From Bernardetia sp. ABR2-2B (GTDB lineage: Bacteria > Bacteroidota > Bacteroidia > Cytophagales > Bernardetiaceae), in assembly GCF_037126435.1 (NCBI RefSeq), contig NZ_CP147020.1, forward strand, positions 4,477,001 through 4,541,000: 64,000 nucleotides of DNA. The letters run 5' to 3'. Positions within the stretch are counted from its first letter, which is position 1. Every line of letters starts with the position of its first letter. The notes under the pieces were generated by a model that was given only the letters and a program-made list of their open reading frames with translations, did no database searches and was not told the origin of the DNA. Shown piece after piece: positions 17,106 to 25,085 of the stretch. The translations under genes and the position numbers were made by a program.

Positions 17106-18026
17106 CTATTCTTCCACAAACTCAGTAATAATAGGCTTTATTTTATCAGTCTCTGTAGTTTCTAGTGGGAAAAGATGCATAAACAAAGGTTTTTTAGCCA
17201 CTACCTTTTTAAGTTTCAAATCCTTATTTCTTGCAAAAATAGAATTCCATTCTGCTCTGGCTACTGCCCAAAAATCGGCATTTTGTTTCCACCAACTGTG
17301 AGCTGATTTACAACGAGAATCATCTACCTTTTTATAGATATTCATTCCTTTTTCACTAGCTAACTTCAAGTCTGTCTTATTATCTTGGCGCAAGACTTTA
17401 TCATTGTCTTGTTCATGTGTCCACCCTCCTTCTATAATTTCGTGATGATTCGTACGGACTGTTACGTTATAATCTTTACGTTTTGAGTATTCTCTTCGTG
17501 GAAGTGGTGCATCCGTAGTATTTTCCCAAAAATGACGATCATCTACATGTATCCAACTTGCAGAACCCTCATAACGTGGACTATCATCTACCTGAAATAC
17601 TTTTTGTGTCCATTGTCCAGCTACTTCTGACTTTGACTTTTGCACAAATTTCCAATTTTTGTCTTTATCAAAAATATAAAAATCAGTGTTTTCATAGCTC
17701 CAATCTTGTCGCCAGTGTTTGATAATCATGGTATCATTAGCAATCAAAAGATGCTGCATCGAAACAAAAGTAGGCGTTTCTTCCACTAGCTCAACCCACT
17801 CTAAAGCACTTGCCGTATAATTTTCATGAAACTGATAATTTGTATCTACTGCAAAAGTTTCGGCAAAATCAAAACTTACCTCATAACATCCACACATAGA
17901 TTTAATAGCTTGTTTGTCTTTCGGATTTGGGTCATTATCCGAAGGAGAAATAAAAGCAACACTCAAAATTGTACTAGAAAATAAGCATAAAAATAGAACC
18001 GTCGAAAAGAGGAATTTCTTTTTCAT
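17106..18026 (-). CDS. DUF6607 family secreted protein, probable haem/iron-uptake partner
   Basis: A 306-residue protein with an N-terminal signal segment (KKFLFSTVLFLCLFSSTILSVAF). The mature part has MCGCYEVSFDFAETF, HWRQDWSYENTDFYIFDKDKNWKFV, GQWTQKVFQVDDSPRYEG and NHHEIIEGGWTHEQDN. I recognise this as the DUF6607 family, which is found beside HmuY-type haem lipoproteins and TonB receptors in Bacteroidota. It is transcribed divergently from the TonB receptor gene here, and a palindrome at 18116 overlies its promoter region. The biochemical role is not known. Family assignment is from memory of sequence and context. Confidence 0.65.
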   Translation of the reverse strand: MKKKFLFSTVLFLCLFSSTILSVAFISPSDNDPNPKDKQAIKSMCGCYEVSFDFAETFAVDTNYQFHENYTASALEWVELVEETPTFVSMQHLLIANDTMIIKHWRQDWSYENTDFYIFDKDKNWKFVQKSKSEVAGQWTQKVFQVDDSPRYEGSASWIHVDDRHFWENTTDAPLPRREYSKRKDYNVTVRTNHHEIIEGGWTHEQDNDKVLRQDNKTDLKLASEKGMNIYKKVDDSRCKSAHSWWKQNADFWAVARAEWNSIFARNKDLKLKKVVAKKPLFMHLFPLETTETDKIKPIITEFVEE

Positions 18027-18104
18027 AAAAGTGTTTTTTTTAAATAAAATAAATAAAAATGATTAAGTACACAAACAAAACCTATTAGTTGCTGTTTGAT
18101 GATG

Positions 18105-18132
18105 CAAATTTATTCTTATTTAGATTAAATAA
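18105..18132 (-). promoter_or_regulatory. Candidate promoter and operator of the DUF6607 gene
   Basis: On the minus strand TAAATTTG (18105-18112) fits a -7 box. Directly upstream of it lies the 17-nt palindrome TTATTTAGATTAAATAA (18116-18132; arms TTATTTA/TAAATAA). The palindrome shares TTATTTAGAyTAA with the second site at 18160-18182 on the opposite strand. It may be a Fur-type site, by inference only. Confidence 0.45.
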
Positions 18133-18159
18133 AAATTATTTTGCTAAAATTATCAATAT

Positions 18160-18193
18160 TTATTTGGAATTAGTCTAAATAAACTTACTTTTG
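18160..18193 (+). promoter_or_regulatory. TonB receptor promoter with overlapping palindromic operator (Fur-like)
   Basis: TTTG (18163-18166), 19-nt spacer, TACTTTTG (18186-18193): a near-ideal Bacteroidota promoter about 150 nt before the receptor start. A 23-nt imperfect palindrome, left half TTATTTGGAAT and right half AGTCTAAATAA around a central T (18160-18182), covers the -33 box and the spacer. Position and ATTTAGAnT-type half sites suggest an iron-responsive repressor site. Confidence 0.55.
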
Positions 18194-18342
18194 TGTTATC
18201 AAAAGCAGTGAAAATGACTTTAAAAAGCATTTAAAGTTTTACAAATCAAACGATTAGCATATTTTGATTAGATTTTTTTAGAAAAATGAATCTTGCTAAT
18301 TTTTTCACAACCATCAATGACTACCAACATTTTTCAATAGCC

Positions 18343-20496
18343 ATGAAAAAAAATACTCTTTCTATTACTTTTTATTTAGTTATTTTAATTTTTTTAAGTT
18401 ATAATTTGTATGCTCAAAAAAATAATAAAAGTCAGTTAAAAACAGAGACAGATACTTTAGAAAACATAAAAATGAAAGACTTGGAGCAAGTTGTTATAAC
18501 GGCTACTCGTGGTGAAAAACTGCTTTCAGAAGTTCCAATTCCCATGACAATTATTGACAAAGAACAAATTGAACAAATGGGAAGTTTGCGTTTGAGTGAT
18601 ATTTTGCAGGAACAAACAGGACTTACGCTCATTGAAGAACATGGGCAAGGAGTTCAGATGCAAGGTTTTGACTCAGATTATACACTTATTTTGATTGATG
18701 GCGAACCAATTATTGGACGAACAGCAGGAACATTAGAACTCTCACGCATTGCAGTTGGAAATATTGAGCGTATTGAGATTATAAAAGGAGCAAGTTCTAG
18801 TTTGTACGGTTCGGAAGCCTTGGCAGGAGTCATTAATATTATTACCAAAAATCCGAAAGGAACAAAAGGAGATATTTCAGCACGTTATGGAACAAATCAA
18901 ACAAGCGATTTAGTTCTTTCCTTTCAGACTAAAAAAGACAAATTAGCCATTACAGCTTTTGCTAATCGCTATGGAAGTAATGGGTATGATTTTACACCAA
19001 ATAATTATGGAAAAACAGTTGAACCATTTCATAATTATACTTTTCAAAGTAAAATTTCTTATCGTTTTACAGATAAAATAAATCTAACTGTTTCGGGAAG
19101 GTATTTTGAAGAAAATCAAATTAGTCGTTTTAATTTAGGAACTGAAGAGCAATCAGACAAAGTTTTAGGAGGTGGAAAAATAAGTGATTATAATATTACG
19201 ACAAATTTAGATTGGCGAATTACTCAAAAATGGCGTACTTATTTTAGATTATATTATTCACAGTATAAAACAGATTCAAAACTTCTTTATAAGAATGATA
19301 ATTCTGTGTATGAGGAAACATTTTTTGACCAAACTTTTTTCCGTCCAGAATTTCAAAGTGTGTATTCTTTCAATGAAAAGCATTTTCTAACAGCAGGGAT
19401 TGGAAGCGTCAATGAATCGGTAAGTTCGACTCGTTACACAGACAAAAAATACCTTCAAACCAACTATATTTTTGCCCAACATGAGTTTTTTATTAATGAC
19501 AAGGCTAATATTACGTTGGGAGCTAGGTTTGATTCGCATTCCATTTATGGCAATCAATTAAGTCCAAAAATAGCGTCTTATTATCAAATTTCGCCTAAAA
19601 TACGCCTGACAGCTTCAGCAGGAATGGGTTTCAAAACACCTGATTTTAGACAACTTTATCTCAATTTCACTAATAATGTAGTAGGATATTCAGTTTTTGG
19701 TACAGAAGAAATAAAACAAGGCGTTGCAGATTTACAACAAGCTGGACAAATAGCTGAAATTGTTTTAAACCCTAATGATATTCAAGAAATCAAGGCTGAA
19801 AGTTCTATTTCTTATAATGTTGGAATAAAATATACCCCAACAACAAAGTTACTTTTGAAAGCGAATTTTTTTAGAAATGATGTCGGTAATTTGATAGAAA
19901 CACAAGTTGTGGCTCGTAAAACAAATGGACAGAATTTATTTAGCTACACAAATCTAAACAGCATTTTTACACAAGGAATGGAAACAGAACTAAATTATTC
20001 AATTCTTTCTCCTTCTTCAAATTCTAATTCTTCGCTTACTTTTTCGGCAGGTTATCAATACTTAGAAGCCAAAGACAAAACTGTTTTGGAGGAAATAAAA
20101 GACGGAAATTATTTTGCTAGAAATTCAGAAACACTAGAAACAAGACGACTAACAAAGGCTGATTATGGAGGATTGATGGGACGAAGTAATCACATGGCAA
20201 ATGCAAAATTATTTTATCAAAACTCAAAACATGGTTTTTCGGCAAATATCAGAGCAATTTACAGAAGCAAATACGGTTTTGGCGACCAAAATGGAAATTT
20301 GATTTTAGATGCGCCAAATGAATATGTCGACGGCTATACAACAGTTAATATTTCAACAGGAAAACAATTTTTAAAACAAAAACTCAATCTGCAAATCGGA
20401 GCAGATAATCTATTTAATTATAAAAACGAAAGTTTTATTCCAACACTTGCAGGGCGTTTGTTGTGGGTAAGAATGCAGTTTTTAATTCAAAAATAA
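18343..20496 (+). CDS. TonB-dependent outer-membrane receptor, HmuR-like haem receptor
   Basis: A 717-residue TonB-dependent receptor. I chose ATG 18343 because it gives a clean signal peptide (KKNTLSITFYLVILIFLSYNLYAQ); an in-frame ATG 57 nt upstream adds non-signal sequence. The TonB box region is near LEQVVITATRGEK. The plug domain (about 50-170) has VPIPMTIIDKEQIEQMG, GFDSDYTLILIDGEPIIG, RIEIIKGASSSLYGSEALAG and VINIITKNP. The C-terminal barrel ends in the usual aromatic residue region (GRLLWVRMQFLIQK). The downstream HmuY gene and barrel segments such as YLNFTNNVVGYSVFG point to haem as the ligand, though a siderophore cannot be excluded. Probable operon with the DoxX and HmuY genes. Confidence 0.85.
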   Translation: MKKNTLSITFYLVILIFLSYNLYAQKNNKSQLKTETDTLENIKMKDLEQVVITATRGEKLLSEVPIPMTIIDKEQIEQMGSLRLSDILQEQTGLTLIEEHGQGVQMQGFDSDYTLILIDGEPIIGRTAGTLELSRIAVGNIERIEIIKGASSSLYGSEALAGVINIITKNPKGTKGDISARYGTNQTSDLVLSFQTKKDKLAITAFANRYGSNGYDFTPNNYGKTVEPFHNYTFQSKISYRFTDKINLTVSGRYFEENQISRFNLGTEEQSDKVLGGGKISDYNITTNLDWRITQKWRTYFRLYYSQYKTDSKLLYKNDNSVYEETFFDQTFFRPEFQSVYSFNEKHFLTAGIGSVNESVSSTRYTDKKYLQTNYIFAQHEFFINDKANITLGARFDSHSIYGNQLSPKIASYYQISPKIRLTASAGMGFKTPDFRQLYLNFTNNVVGYSVFGTEEIKQGVADLQQAGQIAEIVLNPNDIQEIKAESSISYNVGIKYTPTTKLLLKANFFRNDVGNLIETQVVARKTNGQNLFSYTNLNSIFTQGMETELNYSILSPSSNSNSSLTFSAGYQYLEAKDKTVLEEIKDGNYFARNSETLETRRLTKADYGGLMGRSNHMANAKLFYQNSKHGFSANIRAIYRSKYGFGDQNGNLILDAPNEYVDGYTTVNISTGKQFLKQKLNLQIGADNLFNYKNESFIPTLAGRLLWVRMQFLIQK

Positions 20497-20505
20497 ATAT
20501 TATAT

Positions 20506-20521
20506 CAAGCGTCGACGCTTG
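20506..20521. repeat. 16-nt perfect palindrome
   Basis: CAAGCGTCGACGCTTG is fully self-complementary and sits between the receptor stop codon and the DoxX start. It is notably GC-rich for this genome. It could be a REP remnant or an mRNA processing or stability hairpin within the operon. Confidence 0.6.
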
Positions 20522-20545
20522 AACTATCAAACAACTAAAAAAACA

Positions 20546-21007
20546 ATGAACTCAAAAACTATCAAAAATATCTTTTTCATAACTATTCGTCTGATTTTGG
20601 GAGGAATAATGCTTTATGGAGGCTATCAAAAATTTGCAAAACCATTGCCTGAACCTACTCAAATGATTACGCAAATTGAAACCGAAGGCAGTCAAAAACT
20701 TAGAGAAAAACCAAATATACTTATTATCAAAAACTACATTTTTGGAATGAAACAAACAGGTTATTTTTGGCAACTTTTAGGAATTTGTGAAATCGTTTTT
20801 GGCTTGATGATTCTGAGCCAATATTTGAGCTTTGTCGGTGCGCTGATGCTTATTCCAATCACACTACATATTTTTTTATTCCATCTTTTTCTTGAACCCA
20901 ACGACATCGCAGAACTCTTTCAAACAGGTGGTTTTTTGGCAATCAATATTATTCTAATTGCTAAAGAACACAAAAAATTCAAACCTCTTTTGTGGATAAA
21001 ACCTTAG
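20546..21007 (+). CDS. DoxX family membrane protein
   Basis: A 153-residue integral membrane protein with four predicted segments: FFITIRLILGGIMLYGGYQKFAKP, a second after GYFWQLLGICEIVFGLMIL, a third SFVGALMLIPITLHIFLFHLF, and a fourth FLAINIILIA. This is the DoxX/SURF4-like layout. ATG 20546 is preferred over the TTG at 20519, which lies inside the palindrome. DoxX proteins have been linked to redox and thiol stress systems, and the family also appears beside haem-uptake genes. Here it sits between the receptor and HmuY genes, so a role in haem or iron handling at the inner membrane is possible but not shown. Confidence 0.75.
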   Translation: MNSKTIKNIFFITIRLILGGIMLYGGYQKFAKPLPEPTQMITQIETEGSQKLREKPNILIIKNYIFGMKQTGYFWQLLGICEIVFGLMILSQYLSFVGALMLIPITLHIFLFHLFLEPNDIAELFQTGGFLAINIILIAKEHKKFKPLLWIKP

Positions 21008-21013
21008 CATTCT

Positions 21014-21087
21014 TGTACCACAGACATCCCTGTCTGTGAAAAATAAATAAATTTCAAATTCAAACAGACAGAGATGTCTGTCTTACA
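21014..21087. repeat. BIME-like double palindrome
   Basis: Two hairpins, ACAGACATCCCTGTCTGT (21019-21036 region) and ACAGACAGAGATGTCTGT (21064-21081 region), are also near reverse complements of each other. The outer ends TGTA and TACA complete a larger inverted repeat with 24-nt arms and three mismatches. It is placed between the DoxX and HmuY genes of the same transcription unit. A shorter relative is at 57842-57860. Confidence 0.8.
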
Positions 21088-21118
21088 TTAATTCAACCAA
21101 CTCAAATTTTAACCAGCC

Positions 21119-21763
21119 ATGAAAAACCTTTCTTTAAACGTAATCTTACTTTTAACAACTTGTCTTTTTATTTTTTCTTCTTGTAAAGATGATGATAATG
21201 AAGACCCAACTCCAGAACCTTTGACACTAGAAACAGCAAGTAATATTGTTGCAGATCCAATTCAGATTGACCCAACAACAGGAATGCCAATGGGAACAAC
21301 TGGAAAATTTACGCTTTTTAGTTTGCGTGAAAATAAAATTATTGCCAACACAGATAGTGCTTCTACAAAATGGGATATTGGTTTTAGAGGTTCGACAATT
21401 ATTGTAAACGGTGGCGCAATCCGAACAGGACAAGGTGGCGCATTTATTTTTGACGGTCTTTTCGAAGAACTCCAAGAAATTCCTGAAAACCAAACATTCA
21501 AACAAGATAATTCTGAAACGGATTTGGCAATCACAACAGGTTCTGGAAAAGGTTGGTACAACTACGACCCAACTACTCATGTAATTAGTCCGATTGCAGG
21601 AAAAATATTGGTTATCCGTACTGCTGACGAAAAATATGCAAAAGTAGAAATTGTAAGTTATTACAAAGATGCTCCTGCTGACCCAACTACTGCACCTATG
21701 GAAGATTCAAGACATTATACATTGCGTTTTGTAGTGCAAAAAGACGGTTCTAAAAAATTCTAA
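21119..21763 (+). CDS. hmuY: HmuY family haem-binding lipoprotein
   Basis: A 214-residue lipoprotein; lipobox FSSC with C22, followed by a Lys/Asp-rich linker (KDDDNEDPTPEP). The mature domain has FTLFSLRENKII, STKWDIGFRGSTIIVNGG, GGAFIFDGLFEEL, GKGWYNYD and GKILVIRTADEKYAKVEIVSYYKD, the pattern of HmuY proteins. These are surface lipoproteins that take haem from host or environmental haemoproteins and pass it to the TonB receptor HmuR. The location downstream of a TonB receptor supports this. Which residues bind haem here cannot be told from sequence alone. Confidence 0.82.
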   Translation: MKNLSLNVILLLTTCLFIFSSCKDDDNEDPTPEPLTLETASNIVADPIQIDPTTGMPMGTTGKFTLFSLRENKIIANTDSASTKWDIGFRGSTIIVNGGAIRTGQGGAFIFDGLFEELQEIPENQTFKQDNSETDLAITTGSGKGWYNYDPTTHVISPIAGKILVIRTADEKYAKVEIVSYYKDAPADPTTAPMEDSRHYTLRFVVQKDGSKKF

Positions 21764-21817
21764 GCAAATGTAAATCTTTAAAAATCAAATCTTGATTTTT
21801 TCATTTTGAATATAGAC

Positions 21818-21850
21818 AAAACCTATTTCTAGTAGAGATAGGTTTTTTTT
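21818..21850 (+). terminator. Terminator after hmuY
   Basis: AAAACCTATTTCT (21818-21830) and AGAGATAGGTTTT (21834-21846) pair with one wobble, followed by a T tract. It separates the haem locus from the ATPase-HNH module. Confidence 0.85.
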
Positions 21851-21900
21851 GTATCTTGTTTTCTATTCCTAAAATGCTACTTCTTACTCAAAAAACTACT

Positions 21901-23676
21901 ATGGAACTCCTCTACCTTTGGATTGAAGATTATAAAAATATTTACCGACAAGGATTTAATTTTAGTCCTTTGTATGATTTTGAATTTAAACCAACAAAAG
22001 AAGTCGACGGAAAAGTCATTGAGGGAACTTTGACAGATAAAATGAATCCCACCGAACGAGAAACTAAGGAGAAATTTTATAAGGATTTTTTCAAAGATGA
22101 AACAACAAAAAATACAGATTATGGAATAAGTAATGTTACGGCTATTGTTGGAGAAAATGGGGCTGGGAAGAGTTCAGTTTTGCATGAAATATTGAATAAA
22201 ATAAGTGAACCTAGTAATATTAATAGATATGAAATCAAATATGTCTATCTCTTTATAGACAAAGAAAATAAATTATGTCTGTTTCGTGATTCGGAAGAAA
22301 GGATAAGAACAAACTTTAATGTAAGGAGAGAGGAAAATAATCCTCTTAAACCATACTACTTTTCTAATGGTTTTACTCCTAACGATTATACCCCTTATTG
22401 GGAAAAATCTTATTTTAATAATATACACAAAGCACATGACATCTCACTAAACAATCAGTCTAGGAAGATATTTAAAAATTTAAATAAAATAACAATACCT
22501 GACTATTTTTTCCTTTGTGAATCAGAGATTTTTAAGAATGAACTATTTTTTATTAGCCATATTTTACAAAATAAAATAGAAATACCACTTGCAATACCTC
22601 AGAAGTCATTAATAGAAATCATAGCACACCAAAAAAGTGAAAATATAAAGAAACTTGAAAAAGATATTGAAAAAATAGTTTATAAGAATTATCAAAATAT
22701 CTATAAAGACAAGTTTATAAACTTCTTAAAAAAACAGATATTCATTATACTATTAACAGATATTGATGATTCTTCACTGGATAAGTTAAAAGTTTTTCTA
22801 TCCACTTATGAAAGTTTTGAACCTTTTGTATCATATTTTTTTGAAGGAGGAGGTTTTTCCAGTAATGAGAAAAGACCAGATGAAAATATTTTAAATCATA
22901 TAAAAGATATTGAGAAAATTCCTGATGAAAATTTTACACAAGATGGTTTGCTCCTAGAAACTGAGAATAAAGATTTATTAAAAGATTTTCTTGAAAGTTA
23001 CTACCATACTTTGAAAAGGCTTTACCATTTCAAATGGATAACCTCTGATTATAAAATATTGACTTTAAGTAGTGGAGAAAAGTCGCTACTATTCTTATTA
23101 TCATCTTTATTTGTTCCAGTTGATACTAATTATATATTTTTTCTCATAGATGAAGGTGAGTTTGGTTTACATCCACAATGGCAAAAGCAGTATTTGAAAA
23201 TCTTGCTTGAAACTCTACCAAAGATATTCCCAGACAAACAAATCCAACTTATTCTTACTTCTCATTCTCCTTTTTTGGTTTCTGATTTGCCGAAAGAGAA
23301 TGTTATTTTTTTACGTAAAGGTAGAAAGGAAATTGATGGAGAAGAAAAAGAAGGAAAATCTATTGTAGATGATACTTTTAAAGAACAAACTTTTGGACAG
23401 AATATTCATACTCTTTTTGCTGATTCGTTTTTCTTGGAAAATAATGGTGGCTTGATGGGAGAATTTGCAAAAGAAAAAATTTATGAAATAGTTGCAAAAA
23501 TAGATGAAGGCAATCCTACTGAAAAAGAGAAAATTAGATATAGCATTGATATAATAGGAGAACCTTTAATTAGACAAAAACTATTTGAGTTATACACAGA
23601 ACAATTTACAGATGAGAAAGAAAAATTACAAAATCAGATACAAGAATTACAAAACAGATTAAATAAACTACCATGA
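21901..23676 (+). CDS. AAA/ABC-type ATPase of a two-gene defence-like module (PtuA-like)
   Basis: A 591-residue ATPase of the SMC/ABC-like (AAA_15/OLD-related) class. Walker A is GENGAGKSS (residues 84-92, counted from ATG 21901), signature-like LSSGEKS about 390, Walker B FFLIDEGEFGLHP about 414, and the switch histidine in LTSHSPFLVSDL about 453. The middle is a lysine-rich, probably alpha-helical insertion, and the C-terminus is a coiled coil (EKLQNQIQELQNRLNKL). The start MELLYLWIEDYKNI reads as the conserved N-terminus; an ATG at 21874 is an alternative. It overlaps the HNH nuclease gene by ATGA, the hallmark of a tight two-protein system. In Septu (PtuA-PtuB) such an ATPase forms a complex with an HNH nuclease and restricts phage. 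Assignment to Septu is inference. Confidence 0.8.
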   Translation: MELLYLWIEDYKNIYRQGFNFSPLYDFEFKPTKEVDGKVIEGTLTDKMNPTERETKEKFYKDFFKDETTKNTDYGISNVTAIVGENGAGKSSVLHEILNKISEPSNINRYEIKYVYLFIDKENKLCLFRDSEERIRTNFNVRREENNPLKPYYFSNGFTPNDYTPYWEKSYFNNIHKAHDISLNNQSRKIFKNLNKITIPDYFFLCESEIFKNELFFISHILQNKIEIPLAIPQKSLIEIIAHQKSENIKKLEKDIEKIVYKNYQNIYKDKFINFLKKQIFIILLTDIDDSSLDKLKVFLSTYESFEPFVSYFFEGGGFSSNEKRPDENILNHIKDIEKIPDENFTQDGLLLETENKDLLKDFLESYYHTLKRLYHFKWITSDYKILTLSSGEKSLLFLLSSLFVPVDTNYIFFLIDEGEFGLHPQWQKQYLKILLETLPKIFPDKQIQLILTSHSPFLVSDLPKENVIFLRKGRKEIDGEEKEGKSIVDDTFKEQTFGQNIHTLFADSFFLENNGGLMGEFAKEKIYEIVAKIDEGNPTEKEKIRYSIDIIGEPLIRQKLFELYTEQFTDEKEKLQNQIQELQNRLNKLP

Positions 23677-24797
23677 TAAAATTAAATTATTCACAAGCAA
23701 CATTAGATGAGTATTTTGCACGCTTAACTAAAGAAGTTACATCTAAAAATAGTGGTATAGAAATTAATATCTTAGATTTAGACAATGAGGGCAAAATAAA
23801 AAGATACTATAAAAAATCTATTTTAGGTCGTTTGAAAACAGCCTCAGAAATTAACAACAAAAAGTCTAAAGAAATAGTAAAATTTTATAAGTATTTAATA
23901 GAATTTGACATAAACTCAAAAAGCTATCTTAATCTAAAAACTCTATTAGTTGGAACGCCTTCTGAATTAAAAAAAGCTGTTAAATTTATTTTAAAAAATT
24001 TTAATACTATAAAATTCAAATCGGTTTCGAACAACAAAAAATTAGATGATAATGAACGAATACTTGAGATTTTTAATTACGAAAATATACGAAAATATCA
24101 TGGTGTTTTTTTATTAAAACAATTAAATATTAAAGTATGTCCTTATTGTGGTGCAAATAATATTCTGATTATTGAAAGAGAGAATAACAAATTAAAGGCT
24201 TTGTGTCAATTTGATCATTTTTTAAGTCAATCAGAATATCCGTATTTAAGTGCTTCAATTCATAATTTAGTACCTTCTTGTTCTTCCTGTAACCATACTA
24301 AACTGGATAATCCAAGAAAAATAGTTAATCCTTATGAAAATAGTTTACATGACAGTTTCATATTCAAAGTTGATACAAAAAGTGAATTAGATTTTATATT
24401 GAGTGGATATAAAAAAGATAATTTATTAGAAATTCAAATGACTCCTAAGATAAATAATGACACATCACAAGAAGGAATAATAACAAATCATGATGCAGTA
24501 TTTGGAACTAAATCTCTTTATCAACATCACACAGATATAGTAGCAGAGCTATATTGGAAAGCTCATGTTTATAGCAAGAAATATCGTACTGAACTTAAAA
24601 CACTAACTAATAATTTAGAAAAAAAACATACTCTCAAATTAGGAAAGTATATTGATGAGTTGCAACATTTGAATTTAACAGATAAAGAAATCAAACGTTT
24701 TATAATAGGAAACTATATAGAAGAAAAAGATTTTCTAAAACGCCCCCTCTCCAAACTTACCCACGACATCGCCAAAGAATTAGGTTTGTTGGATTAG
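23673..24797 (+). CDS. HNH endonuclease of a two-gene defence-like module (PtuB-like)
   Basis: A 374-residue protein with a zinc-stabilised HNH nuclease core: C156-P-Y-C159, then D181-H182 in CQFDHFLSQSEYPYL, N198 in IHNLVPS, and C203-SS-C206-N-H. The core is flanked by about 150 residues on each side with no motif I recognise, so it is longer than the compact PtuB proteins known from Septu. The start codon overlaps the stop of the ATPase (ATGA at 23673), so translation is probably coupled. It presumably cuts nucleic acid when the ATPase partner is activated. The last 50 nt (from about 24740) are visibly richer in C and G than the rest of the gene. Related alternatives are other ATPase-HNH pairs such as those linked to retrons. 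Confidence 0.8.
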   Translation: MIKLNYSQATLDEYFARLTKEVTSKNSGIEINILDLDNEGKIKRYYKKSILGRLKTASEINNKKSKEIVKFYKYLIEFDINSKSYLNLKTLLVGTPSELKKAVKFILKNFNTIKFKSVSNNKKLDDNERILEIFNYENIRKYHGVFLLKQLNIKVCPYCGANNILIIERENNKLKALCQFDHFLSQSEYPYLSASIHNLVPSCSSCNHTKLDNPRKIVNPYENSLHDSFIFKVDTKSELDFILSGYKKDNLLEIQMTPKINNDTSQEGIITNHDAVFGTKSLYQHHTDIVAELYWKAHVYSKKYRTELKTLTNNLEKKHTLKLGKYIDELQHLNLTDKEIKRFIIGNYIEEKDFLKRPLSKLTHDIAKELGLLD

Positions 24798-24810
24798 TTT
24801 CTACCAATTT

Positions 24811-24843
24811 ACCGAACGGTTCGCTTTGAGCGAACCGTTCGGT
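24811..24843. repeat. 15-bp perfect stem-loop after the HNH gene
   Basis: ACCGAACGGTTCGCT (24811-24825), loop TTG, AGCGAACCGTTCGGT (24829-24843). It has no T run, so it is not a standard terminator; it lies 14 nt after the HNH stop and marks the edge of the module. It may be a REP-like element or transcript-end stabiliser. Confidence 0.75.
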
Positions 24844-24888
24844 GATACCACACGAATATAAATCAATTTACCGTAGTTAAAACGAATA

Positions 24889-24918
24889 AACCTACTCTAA
24901 AAAAGAGCAGGTTTTTTT
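24889..24918 (+). terminator. Terminator of the ATPase-HNH module
   Basis: AACCTACTCT and AGAGCAGGTT form a 10-bp stem with one mismatch, followed by seven T residues. Confidence 0.8.
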
Positions 24919-24998
24919 ATGAAAAAAAAATTAACACACTTTCACACCAAAAACCTAAACTTAATAAATTATGAAACGTTAGTAACTCTGAAAACGTA

Positions 24999-25035
24999 GG
25001 AAACTTTGAAAATTAATTTAGTTTCCTTAGTTTTG
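24999..25035 (+). promoter_or_regulatory. tetR-efflux operon promoter with overlapping operator
   Basis: TTTG (25005-25008), 19-nt spacer, TAGTTTTG (25028-25035). GGAAACT (24999-25005) and AGTTTCC (25020-25026) form an inverted repeat spanning the -33 box and most of the spacer, a fitting place for autorepression by the TetR protein encoded 50 nt downstream. A partial direct repeat (GTAACTCTGAAAAC upstream versus GGAAACTTTGAAAAT) adds a possible second site. Confidence 0.6.
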
Positions 25036-25085
25036 TAAATATAAATAGTATAACATCAAAATAAAATAAGGAGTGAACTCATAAA

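Noticed and set aside
18286-18342. Upstream start for the TonB receptor
   Set aside because: The added 19 residues precede and spoil the signal peptide that begins at ATG 18343.
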